Part shown: piece by piece, positions 6,661-13,572 of the stretch
Layout: each line of letters starts with the position of its first letter
How positions within the stretch are numbered: the first letter of the stretch is position 1
Origin: Planctomycetes bacterium UBA2386
GTDB taxonomy: Bacteria > Planctomycetota > UBA1135 > UBA2386
Direction: 5' to 3'
Assembly (NCBI GenBank): GCA_002343845.1
Contig: DDSQ01000085.1
Coordinates: 52,420 to 69,007, forward strand
Length of the DNA stretch: 16,588 nucleotides
Made by a program: the position numbers and the translations under genes
Notes under the pieces: model-generated
Told to the model about the DNA's origin: nothing
Database searches by the model: none
What the model saw: the letters and a program-made list of their open reading frames with translations, nothing else

Positions 6661-8993
6661 CGACGACGCGAACGCGCATCGGCGTGATCGCTGGCGTGTT
6701 CGCCGGCGCCTTCGTCGTCGTCGTGCTGCACCTGTGGCTGCTGATGGTGTCCGACCACGCGGCGTGGGCCGCGCGCAGCGACGACAACCGCTGGGCCTTC
6801 CGTTCGGTGCCGGGCCGACGCGGAGCGCTGCTCGACCGTTTCGGGCGCGAGCTCGTGCGCGACGAGCCGACGACCGAACTCGCGGTCCACTACGTACGGT
6901 TCCGCGTTCGCCACCCGGTTGGCGCTGCCGTGCACGGCGCGACCACCTGGGCGCGCCAGCAGCCCACCCGTGCTGGCACGACCTACGACTACGGCGAGGG
7001 TGCGCTCGGGCCGGCGGCCGCGGTCCAGGAACTGCTCGCCATGCCGGCGCGGAAGTTGGCGCCGCGCGTGCTGGAAAAGGACGTCGCCAGCTCGCTCGCG
7101 ACCAGCGTGACCACGGTGCTCGCCGGCTGCAGCGGCCTTCCGCGCAGCCGCGTCTTCGCGTCGCTGCGCCAGGCGGCGCGCAGCGGCGATGGCGTGGCGG
7201 TCGGCGACGCGTTGGTGCCGCTCGGCTTCGACCGGCAGGCCCTGATCGCGGCGTTCGCCCAGCGGCTTGCGGCGCTGCAACGGCTCGAGGCCCGGTGCTT
7301 CGCAGCCGCGCAGCAGAACGACGGCACGCGGCCGGCTGCCGAGGATGTTCCCGGGTTGTTCGTCACGCTCGAGCATCTGCGGCGCGCGAGCCTCGCGAAG
7401 GAGCGGGTGACGTGGGACGAGGACGGCGAGACGAAGGAGGGCAGCCTCATCGAAGCCGTGCGGCGGTCGTTCGCGTCCGACGTGCCGTACGAGATCGCTG
7501 CCGAACTCGCGCTCGCGGCCGAGCTCTTCGCCGGCATCGAGGTCCTGCCGGCGGCGAAGCGGGTGCGGACCGTCGCGCCGGGAACGGCGCTGCAGGCGCT
7601 GCTCGGCGGCGTATCGGCGATCGACAAGGCGCTGCCGAGCCGCGAGTGGCTCGCCGACCTCGCCGAGCGCGAGATGCCCGACGAGTGGCTGGCCGATCTG
7701 GCGCCGCCCGACGTGGACGGCGCGGATGCACCGGCGTTGCGGGCCAGCATGCGCGAGCGGTACTCACGCGAGTTGCTGCAGCGCGAGCGTCGCGGCACCT
7801 CGGGCATCGAGCTCGCTTTCGACGCCGAACTGATGGGCCGGCTCGGCCTGCGCTTCGTCGAAGTCGACAGCCGCCGGCGCGAGCAGGCGTTGTGGAGCCA
7901 TCTGCGCGTCGCGGCCGGCGAGTCCGTACAGCTCACGATCGACGTCGACTTGCAGCGGATCGCCGAGGCCGCCACCGTTGCGGCGCGGGCGCGCAACCTG
8001 CACGGCGCCGAGAGCACGCACGACAAGATCCAGGCCGCGATCGCGATCCTCGACGCCGGCAGCGGGGATCTGCTGGCCTACGCTGGCGCGCCGAATGCCA
8101 GCGGTTCGGCGGCGGGCTTGCCGGGCGTGGTGTGGTCGGGGAACGGGGCGCTGGGTTCGGTGGTCAAGCCGTTCGTGCTCGTCGAGCAGTTGCAGAGCGA
8201 GAGCACCGGCCGGCCGCACGTGCCGCTCGCGTCGTTGGCGGCGTGTGGCGGGTCGTTCCGCTACGACGGCCAGACGATGCGCTGCGGGCATGCGCACTAC
8301 GATGCGGGTCGGGATCCGGTCGAGGCGCTGGCAGCGTCGTGCAACCTGTTCTTCTACCAGTGCGCGCTCGGCCTCGGCGACGACGGCGTCGCGCGCTCGC
8401 TGCGCCGCTTTGGTCTCGCGCCGACCCCCGTGGGTGATCCGTTCGCGGCCTGTTGGCAACCGGGCATGCGCGGCCTGCCGGCGTCGCGGCCGAAGCGTGA
8501 TACGGAACGCACGCCGCTTCCCAAACGCGCGGTTGGCTACGGTGTCGAGGCGTCGCCGATCGACGTCGCGCGCGCCTACGCCGCGCTGGCGACCGGCTGG
8601 CTGCCGACGGTGGCGCTGGTGCCCGGACCGCGCAGCCGGGTTTCGCTCGACGACGTCGGCGGCGAACTCGAACTCGTGCGCCGCGGACTTCGCGCCTGCG
8701 TCGAGCGTGGCACCGCGAAGTCCCTGCCGCTGCTGGCCGAACTCGGCGTGCACGGCAAGACCGGCACCGCCGAGGTGGGCGCGAGGGACGAGAACAACGC
8801 GTGGTTCGCCGGCTGGCTGCCGCCCGGCGGCGACGCGGGCGTGCAGCTGTGCTGCTGCGCGGTCGTCTACTGGGTGGAGGACGGCGTGCACGGCGGCGAC
8901 GCCGCCGGCCAGCTCGTCGTCGATGTGCTGCAGGCCCTGCGGGCCGATCCGGTCCTGCACGCTCGTTACCTCGCACCGGAGGGCGGCCGATGA
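6657..8993 (+). CDS. mrdA: Penicillin-binding protein 2 (peptidoglycan transpeptidase) with large helical insert
   Basis: This class B penicillin-binding protein cross-links new glycan strands on the outer face of the inner membrane, working with RodA. It has 778 residues, against about 630 for E. coli PBP2. There is a membrane span at about 9-30, then GRRGALLDRFGREL (53-66), the start of the dimerisation domain. About 190 mostly helical, charged residues (roughly 85-275) have no counterpart I recognise. The dimerisation domain resumes near 278 and contains RGTSGIELAFDAEL at about 380. The transpeptidase domain begins around LTIDVDLQ (about 426-433). All catalytic motifs are intact: Ser501-Val-Val-Lys504, Ser561-Cys-Asn563 and Lys701-Thr-Gly703. 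The GTG start overlaps the mreD stop (GTGA) and the stop overlaps the rodA ATG (ATGA). Neighbouring rodA and mreBCD favour PBP2 over the division protein FtsI. Confidence 0.93.
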   Translation: MTTTRTRIGVIAGVFAGAFVVVVLHLWLLMVSDHAAWAARSDDNRWAFRSVPGRRGALLDRFGRELVRDEPTTELAVHYVRFRVRHPVGAAVHGATTWARQQPTRAGTTYDYGEGALGPAAAVQELLAMPARKLAPRVLEKDVASSLATSVTTVLAGCSGLPRSRVFASLRQAARSGDGVAVGDALVPLGFDRQALIAAFAQRLAALQRLEARCFAAAQQNDGTRPAAEDVPGLFVTLEHLRRASLAKERVTWDEDGETKEGSLIEAVRRSFASDVPYEIAAELALAAELFAGIEVLPAAKRVRTVAPGTALQALLGGVSAIDKALPSREWLADLAEREMPDEWLADLAPPDVDGADAPALRASMRERYSRELLQRERRGTSGIELAFDAELMGRLGLRFVEVDSRRREQALWSHLRVAAGESVQLTIDVDLQRIAEAATVAARARNLHGAESTHDKIQAAIAILDAGSGDLLAYAGAPNASGSAAGLPGVVWSGNGALGSVVKPFVLVEQLQSESTGRPHVPLASLAACGGSFRYDGQTMRCGHAHYDAGRDPVEALAASCNLFFYQCALGLGDDGVARSLRRFGLAPTPVGDPFAACWQPGMRGLPASRPKRDTERTPLPKRAVGYGVEASPIDVARAYAALATGWLPTVALVPGPRSRVSLDDVGGELELVRRGLRACVERGTAKSLPLLAELGVHGKTGTAEVGARDENNAWFAGWLPPGGDAGVQLCCCAVVYWVEDGVHGGDAAGQLVVDVLQALRADPVLHARYLAPEGGR

Positions 8994-10165
8994 ACGACTG
9001 GGCGCCGCTCGGCAAGCGCCGGCTCGACGTGCTGCGCAACGTCGATGGTTGGCTCGTGCTCGCGACCGTCGCGGCTTGCCTGTGCGGTCTGGTCTTCATC
9101 GGCTCGGCGACGTCCGACGACGCGTTGTTCGCCGGCCAGCAGTCGCGGCAGGCCCTGTTCGCCGCCTGCGGTATTGGCCTCGGCTTCTTCGTGCTGCTGC
9201 CGCACTACGTGCACTGGCTGCGCGCGTCGTGGGTCCTCTATGCGGCCGTGGTGCTGGCGCTGCTCGGGTTGCCGTTCTTCGCGCCCGAGATCAACGGGGC
9301 GCGCCGCTGGTACGCGTTCCCCGGGTTCTCGATCCAGCCGAGCGAGTTCGCGAAGCTCGCCGTGGTGCTGGCGCTCGCGTCGCTGCTGCGTTTCCAGAGC
9401 CGCGCCCGCACGTTCGACGGCCTGCTGGTGCCGATGGTGGTCACGGCGGTGCCGGCCCTGCTGGTGCTGCGGCAGCCCGACCTCGGCAGTGCTTTGGTCT
9501 TCGGGCCGGTGTTGCTCGCGATGTGCTACGCGGCCGGCGCTCCGCTGCGCGGCATCCTGGCGGTGGTCGGCATCGGGGCGGTCGTGTTCGTCGTCGCGTA
9601 CTTCGAACTGCTGCACGACTACCAACGGGAGCGCATCGCCGTCTGGCTGCAGCACTGGACCTGGAACGAACACAACCTGCACACGTACGAAGTGCAGGAG
9701 GTGCTGCGCGGTGCCGGGTTCCAACCGTGGCAGGCGCTGATCGCGATGGGCTCGGGCGGGCTGCTCGGCCACGGCATCGGGCTCGGGCCGCAGAACCGCT
9801 ACGACTTCCTGCCGTACCGCAGCGAGGACTACGTGTTCGCGGTGATCGGCGAGGAGATCGGGTGGGTCGGGTGCCTTTGCGTGCTCGGCATCGTCACGGC
9901 AGTCGCGGCGGGGCTGTTCGCGATGGCGATGCGCGTGCGCGAACGCTTCGGGCGGCTGGTCTGCGTCGGGGTCGCGGCGTGGATCGGCACCCAGTCGCTG
10001 TGCCACGTCGCCGTCTGCGGCTGGCTGGTGCCGGCGACCGGGCTGCCGATGCCGCTGGTCAGCTACGGCGGCAGTTCGTTGCTGGCCGCACTGCTGGCGA
10101 TCGCGTTGTGCCTGAACATCGGCGCGCGTCGCGAGCCGATCCTCGCCGCCGACGGTTTCCGCTGA
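8990..10165 (+). CDS. rodA: Peptidoglycan glycosyltransferase RodA (SEDS family)
   Basis: RodA polymerises lipid II into glycan strands for cell elongation, paired with PBP2. The 391-residue product is a multi-span membrane protein of typical SEDS length. Family motifs visible are NGARRWYAFPGFSIQPSEFAK (102-122), RQPDLGSAL (161-169), MGSGGLLGHGIGLGPQN (253-269) and LPYRSEDYVFAVIGEEIGWVG (274-294). The last contains Asp280, matching the essential catalytic Asp (E. coli RodA D262). The C-terminal signature PMPLVSYGGSSLLA is also present. The first span is at about 20-38. The start overlaps the PBP2 stop as ATGA. FtsW belongs to the same family, but the location after PBP2 in an mre cluster supports RodA. 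It is the last gene of the tightly overlapping block, with 38 bases before the next gene. Confidence 0.95.
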   Translation: MNDWAPLGKRRLDVLRNVDGWLVLATVAACLCGLVFIGSATSDDALFAGQQSRQALFAACGIGLGFFVLLPHYVHWLRASWVLYAAVVLALLGLPFFAPEINGARRWYAFPGFSIQPSEFAKLAVVLALASLLRFQSRARTFDGLLVPMVVTAVPALLVLRQPDLGSALVFGPVLLAMCYAAGAPLRGILAVVGIGAVVFVVAYFELLHDYQRERIAVWLQHWTWNEHNLHTYEVQEVLRGAGFQPWQALIAMGSGGLLGHGIGLGPQNRYDFLPYRSEDYVFAVIGEEIGWVGCLCVLGIVTAVAAGLFAMAMRVRERFGRLVCVGVAAWIGTQSLCHVAVCGWLVPATGLPMPLVSYGGSSLLAALLAIALCLNIGARREPILAADGFR

Positions 10166-10203
10166 CCGCGCGGTCGTTGCTCGCACGCCCCGACGCGGCT
10201 CGA

Positions 10204-10719
10204 ATGCGCAGCACGATGGCGAGCAGCACGAGCCGGCCCGCACGAACGCGGCGCTACTGGTTGTTCAAGTCCGAGCCCGACCACTATGCGTTCGCGCAGT
10301 TGCAGCGGGACGGTCACACGCACTGGCACGGCGTGCGCAATCACCAGGCGCGCAACCTGCTGCGCGACGAGATCGCCGTCGGCGACGGCGTGCTCTTCTA
10401 CCACAGCAACCACGAGCCGATGGCGATCGTCGGCGTCGCCAAGGTCGCCAAGGCCGGCTACCCGGACCACACCGCGTTCGACGGCGCGAGCGACTACCAC
10501 GACCCGAAGAGCGACCCGTCCGACCCGACCTGGTTCATGGTCGACATCGCCGTCGTCGGGCCGATGCGCGAGCCGGTGACGCGTGAGCGCTGCAAGCAGG
10601 AGCCCGCACTCGCCGGCATGGCGTTGCTGGCGCGCGGCAGCCGGTTGTCGGTGCAGCCGGTCACCAAGGACGAATGGAACGTGATCCTGCGCCTCGGCGG
10701 CCAGAAGGAGTCCTGGTGA
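10204..10719 (+). CDS. EVE-domain protein (thymocyte nuclear protein 1-like)
   Basis: This is a 171-residue cytoplasmic protein that consists essentially of one EVE domain, a PUA-like fold thought to bind modified bases; the bacterial role is not settled. Clear family segments are RRYWLFKSEPDHYAF (16-30), GVRNHQARNLLRDEI (43-57), VGDGVLFYHSN (59-69), YHDPKSDPSDPTWFMVDI (98-115) and GSRLSVQPVTKDEW (145-158). The start may be ATG 10204 or ATG 10216, since the first 15 residues are low-complexity and outside the domain. No clear Shine-Dalgarno is seen. The stop overlaps the GTG of the lipoprotein gene (GTGA). No membrane segment is present. The domain call is secure from the motif density, but no function in cell-wall synthesis should be inferred from its position after rodA. 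Confidence 0.93.
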   Translation: MRSTMASSTSRPARTRRYWLFKSEPDHYAFAQLQRDGHTHWHGVRNHQARNLLRDEIAVGDGVLFYHSNHEPMAIVGVAKVAKAGYPDHTAFDGASDYHDPKSDPSDPTWFMVDIAVVGPMREPVTRERCKQEPALAGMALLARGSRLSVQPVTKDEWNVILRLGGQKESW

Positions 10720-11627
10720 ACCCGCTCCGCATCGCGGCGATCCCGCTGTCGTTCGGTCTGCTCGGCGCGTGCGCGGGCGATCCCCCGGGTTACGACACGC
10801 CGGAGAGCGTGGTGCACGACCCGGAGGCCGACGTCTGGTACGTCAGCAACATCCGCGGCGCGCCGCTCGCGAAGGACAACAACGGCTACATCGCGCGCGT
10901 GTCGCCCGACGACGGTGCGATGCGGCGGTGGTGGATCGAGGGCGGCAAGAACGGCGTCACGCTGCATGCGCCCAAGGGCCTCGCGGTGTTCGCGGACCAA
11001 CTGTGGGTCGCCGACATCGACGTGCTGCGCTGCTTCGATCGGCGGACTGGCAGCCCCGTCACGGAAGTCGCGATCCCGGGAGCCACGTTCCTCAACGACG
11101 TCTCGATCGCGCCGGACGGCGTCGTCTACGTCACCGACACCGGTCTCGACGCGCAGTTCGCGCCGACCGGCACCGACGCGGTCTGGCGCTTCGGCCCGTG
11201 GTCCCCGCCGGGATCCACGGCGTCCGGGGACCAGCCGCGCCCGCTCGGTCCCGAACCGCTGGCGCGCGGCGCCGACCTCGGGCAGCCCAATGGCCTGGTC
11301 GCCACGGCGACCGGCGTCTACGTCGTCAGCTGGCGCGACGGCACGTTCTTCCTGCTCGATCGGCGGGGCGTGCGGACCGACCTCGCCAAGGCGCCGGCCG
11401 CGCAACTCGACGGGCTCGTGCGCGTGACCGCACCCGATGGCGGCCGGCCGGCCTGGTACACGACGTCGTGGGCCGGCGCGTGCGTCTATCGCTTCGATCT
11501 CACCGGCGGCGTGCAGGCGCTGCCGCCGCGACTCGAGCAACCGGCCGACTGCGGGTTCGACGCGAGACGTCGGCTGCTGGTGGTGCCGTTGTTCGGCGGC
11601 AATCGGCTCGAACGGCTGTCGCTGTGA
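10716..11627 (+). CDS. Putative lipoprotein with SMP-30/NHL-like beta-propeller
   Basis: GTG 10716 is well supported: AAGGAG lies at 10705-10710 with a 5-base spacer, and the start overlaps the previous stop (GTGA). The 303-residue product begins with a short lipoprotein signal peptide ending LLGAC-A, so Cys19 would be lipidated and then N-acylated by an Lnt-type enzyme. The rest shows repeating beta-propeller-like blades: VVHDPEADVWYVSN, PKGLAVFADQLWVADIDVLRCFD, FLNDVSIAPDGVVYVTDTG, QPNGLVATATGVYVVSW and DGLVRVTAPDGGRPAWYTTSW. The pattern of an NDVS/PDG segment followed by VYVTDT is typical of SMP-30/gluconolactonase or NHL-repeat proteins, often sugar-lactone hydrolases or ligand-binding sensors. 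I cannot assign catalytic metal ligands with confidence, so it is left as a secreted propeller lipoprotein of unknown substrate. Confidence 0.82.
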   Translation: MNPLRIAAIPLSFGLLGACAGDPPGYDTPESVVHDPEADVWYVSNIRGAPLAKDNNGYIARVSPDDGAMRRWWIEGGKNGVTLHAPKGLAVFADQLWVADIDVLRCFDRRTGSPVTEVAIPGATFLNDVSIAPDGVVYVTDTGLDAQFAPTGTDAVWRFGPWSPPGSTASGDQPRPLGPEPLARGADLGQPNGLVATATGVYVVSWRDGTFFLLDRRGVRTDLAKAPAAQLDGLVRVTAPDGGRPAWYTTSWAGACVYRFDLTGGVQALPPRLEQPADCGFDARRRLLVVPLFGGNRLERLSL

Positions 11628-11655
11628 AGCTCCTGCCCGCGCGCGGCAGCGGTGC

Positions 11656-11661
11656 TACAGT
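11656..11661 (+). promoter_or_regulatory. Possible -10 element for leaderless or short-leader clpS
   Basis: GCTACAGT includes TACAGT at 11656-11661, 10 bases before the clpS ATG at 11672. The start site would be about 3-5 bases before the ATG, and no Shine-Dalgarno is seen. No good -35 element is visible (CTGCCC at 17 bases spacing matches only half), so this is tentative. Confidence 0.27.
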
Positions 11662-11671
11662 GCGCGACGCC

Positions 11672-11971
11672 ATGCGCGTTCGCGCCGCCACGAAAGAGAA
11701 GACCGCCAAGCAAGCCAAGCCGAAGACCGCGCTCGCTCCGCCGTGGAACGTCGTCGTGCACGACGATCCGGTCACGCTGATGAGCTACGTGACCAAGGTG
11801 TTCGTGCAGGTGTTCGGCTACGCCGAGGTGAAGGCGAAGCAGCTGATGATGGAGGTGCACAAGACCGGGCGGTCGGTGGTCTGGACCGGGGCGCGCGAGC
11901 AGGCCGAGATGTACGCGCAGAAGCTGCAGGCGCACCACTTGCTGACCACGCTCGAGGTCGTCGATGGCTGA
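11672..11971 (+). CDS. clpS: ATP-dependent Clp protease adaptor ClpS
   Basis: ClpS recognises proteins with destabilising N-terminal residues and delivers them to the ClpA/ClpC unfoldase with ClpP. The 99-residue product has a Lys/Ala-rich flexible N-terminus (1-22), as in other ClpS proteins. The core starts with PPWNVVVHDDPVTLMSYVTK (23-42), with FGYAEVKAKQLMMEVHKTGR (48-67) and AQKLQAHHLLTTLEV (82-96) further on. His63 matches the conserved binding-pocket His (E. coli H66). The DPVxLMSYV pattern is that of the actinobacterial ClpS type. The residue aligned with the pocket Asn34 of E. coli appears to be Asp or His here. ATG 11672 is preferred; an in-frame GTG at 11660 is possible. A DUF2017 gene follows after 21 bases, an arrangement known for this ClpS type. 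Confidence 0.93.
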   Translation: MRVRAATKEKTAKQAKPKTALAPPWNVVVHDDPVTLMSYVTKVFVQVFGYAEVKAKQLMMEVHKTGRSVVWTGAREQAEMYAQKLQAHHLLTTLEVVDG

Positions 11972-11992
11972 CGCGCCGCAGGGAGGGGTCTG

Positions 11993-12508
11993 ATGTGGGT
12001 CGCGCGCGTCGACGAGGGCTACGTGTTCGGCGACCTCGCGCCGAGCAGCGTCGAGACGTTGAAGGGCATCCCGATGCTGATCGAGAGCGAGGATCCGCGC
12101 GTGCGCGGCCGGTTGCTCCCGGACACCTGCGACGACGAAGCCGACGCGGCGCACTGGCGCGAACACGCGGTGCCCGAACTCGAGCGGCTGTTCCTGTCCC
12201 GTGCGCAGCTCGTTCGGCGCGACCTCGCCGGCCTGCGCAAGATGTCGAAGTCGGAGCACCAGTTCCTGCTGCTGCCCGATGCGCACGTCAACGCCTGGCT
12301 GGCGGCGCTCAACGCGGCGCGGCTGGCGCTGTTCGAACTCAACGACCTGAAGGCCGCGGACATGGAGCCTGAGAACTTCGGCGCGTTGCAGGGCAAGCAG
12401 CAGGAGGCGCTGATGCGCATCCACCTGCTCGCCGAGATCCAGTCGGTGCTGCTGGGGGACTTCGAGGTCGAGTCGTGCGGTCCGTTCGGCGACTTCGTGC
12501 CCGAGTGA
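11993..12508 (+). CDS. DUF2017-like protein next to clpS
   Basis: This is a 171-residue soluble, helical protein with no signal peptide. Segments DPRVRGRLLPDTCDDEADAA (34-53) and HVNAWLAALNAARLALFE (98-115), and a closing IHLLAEIQSVLLGDF (143-157), match the pattern I know from DUF2017. That family is typically encoded right after clpS in Actinobacteria and has no established biochemical role. The ATG at 11993 is preceded by the strong Shine-Dalgarno GGGAGGGG (11981-11988) and lies 21 bases after clpS, so the two are probably co-translated. A role alongside ClpS in regulated proteolysis is inferred from linkage only. The family assignment is from recognised sequence pattern and context, not from a profile search. 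Confidence 0.75.
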   Translation: MWVARVDEGYVFGDLAPSSVETLKGIPMLIESEDPRVRGRLLPDTCDDEADAAHWREHAVPELERLFLSRAQLVRRDLAGLRKMSKSEHQFLLLPDAHVNAWLAALNAARLALFELNDLKAADMEPENFGALQGKQQEALMRIHLLAEIQSVLLGDFEVESCGPFGDFVPE

Positions 12509-12547
12509 CTCGGGCCCCGACGGTGGAACCGGCCGCCGGATGGGGTC

Positions 12548-12580
12548 GGCGCTTGCCAAGCGCCGTGCCGGCGCGAGGAT
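12548..12580 (+). promoter_or_regulatory. Hairpin and weak promoter-like elements upstream of fbp
   Basis: The 83-base gap before fbp holds a perfect 7-bp hairpin, GGCGCTT (12548-12554) and AAGCGCC (12558-12564), with a GCC loop. It also holds TTGCCA (12553-12558) spaced 16 bases from GAGGAT (12575-12580), a poor -10 match. The GAGGA also serves as a possible ribosome binding site 12 bases before the ATG. There is no T-tract, so it is not a convincing terminator. Confidence 0.25.
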
Positions 12581-12591
12581 GACCGGCCGCC

Positions 12592-13572
12592 ATGAATCGT
12601 CTCACGCTCAGCGAGCAGTTCTTCCGCGACCAGGCCAGCGCCAACGCCAGTGGCGGCCTGTCGACGGTGCTCAACCGCTTCAGCCTGCTCGCGCGCATGC
12701 TCGCCAGCGAGATCATGCGCGCCGGCTTCGTCGGCAAGCTCGGCTACACCGGCACGACCAACGTGCAGGACGAGAACGTGCGTGCGCTCGACGTCATCAG
12801 CAACGACACCATGCTGCAGGTGTTCGAGAACATGCCGATGGTGTGCGGCGTCGCCAGCGAGGAGATGGACGACCTGCACGTGCTGCCCGGCGGCGAGAGC
12901 GGCAAGTACGTGATCACCGTCGATCCGCTGGACGGCTCGGGCAACGTCGACGTCGCCGGACAGATGGGCACGATCTTCGGCATCTACAAACGCAAGACGA
13001 CGTCGGGCAAGCCGACGCTGGCCGACTTCCTGCAACCAGGCCGCGATCTGGTCGCCGCCGGCTACGTGCTCTACGGCCCGTGCACGATGCTCGTCTACTC
13101 GGCCGGCGGCCCGGTGAACGGCTTCACGCTCGATCGTTCGATCGGCACGTTCTTCCTCACGCATCCCGACATCAAGATCCCCGAAGGCGAAGGCAGCTAC
13201 TCGGTCAACGAGGCGAACGAGAGCAAGTGGGACGAGAAGACCAGGGCCATGGTCCGCGCGTTCCGGCTGCAGGAGACGCAGTGCGGCAAGCGCGCGGCGC
13301 GCTACGCCGGGGCGCTGGTCGGCGACTTCCACCGCACGCTGCTCAAGGGCGGCATCTACATGTATCCCGGCGAGGCGAAGAAGCCCGAGGGCAAGCTGCG
13401 GCTGCTGTACGAGAACGCGCCGCTCGCGTTCTTGTGCGAGAAGGCCGGTGGGGCGGCGAGCAACGGCCGCCAGCGCATCCTCGACGTCGTGCCGACGAAG
13501 CTGCACGAGCGCACGCCGTTGTACCTCGGCAGCCGCGGCGACGTCGAAGAGGTCGGCCGGCGGCTCCAGTGA
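12592..13572 (+). CDS. fbp: Class I fructose-1,6-bisphosphatase
   Basis: The enzyme hydrolyses fructose-1,6-bisphosphate to fructose-6-phosphate, the committed step of gluconeogenesis, in the cytoplasm. The 326-residue length is typical of class I. Visible motifs are ALDVISNDTML (65-75) and CGVASEEMDD (85-94) with metal-binding Glu90/91. The signature DPLDGSGNVDV (111-121) carries Asp111 and Asp114, and GTIFGIYKRK follows. Later come YAGALVGDFHRTLLKGGIYM (about 242-261), KLRLLYENAPLAFLCEKAGG, which contains the last metal-ligand Glu, and the C-terminal RILDVVPTKLHERTPLYLGS. In the signature the usual second Ser of GSSN is Gly. GAGGA lies 12 bases upstream of the ATG. The stop overlaps the moaDE ATG by one base (TGATG), so the two are probably co-transcribed despite unrelated functions. 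Confidence 0.96.
   Translation: MNRLTLSEQFFRDQASANASGGLSTVLNRFSLLARMLASEIMRAGFVGKLGYTGTTNVQDENVRALDVISNDTMLQVFENMPMVCGVASEEMDDLHVLPGGESGKYVITVDPLDGSGNVDVAGQMGTIFGIYKRKTTSGKPTLADFLQPGRDLVAAGYVLYGPCTMLVYSAGGPVNGFTLDRSIGTFFLTHPDIKIPEGEGSYSVNEANESKWDEKTRAMVRAFRLQETQCGKRAARYAGALVGDFHRTLLKGGIYMYPGEAKKPEGKLRLLYENAPLAFLCEKAGGAASNGRQRILDVVPTKLHERTPLYLGSRGDVEEVGRRLQ

Noticed and set aside
4679..6787. 702-codon open frame on the - strand opposite mreC/mreD
   Set aside because: Its composition is low-complexity Arg/Ala/Thr, it overlaps four recognised genes and has no family motif. Open antisense frames are expected at this GC content.
7978..10203. Long + frame upstream of the EVE domain, suggesting a giant fusion
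   Set aside because: The region is Arg-rich and out of frame with PBP2 and RodA, which are unmistakable in their own frames. Only the part from 10204 is a real protein.
12548..12564. GGCGCTT/AAGCGCC hairpin as a terminator after the DUF2017 gene
   Set aside because: The stem is only 7 bp with a 3-base loop and no T-tract follows. It was kept only as a weak regulatory note.
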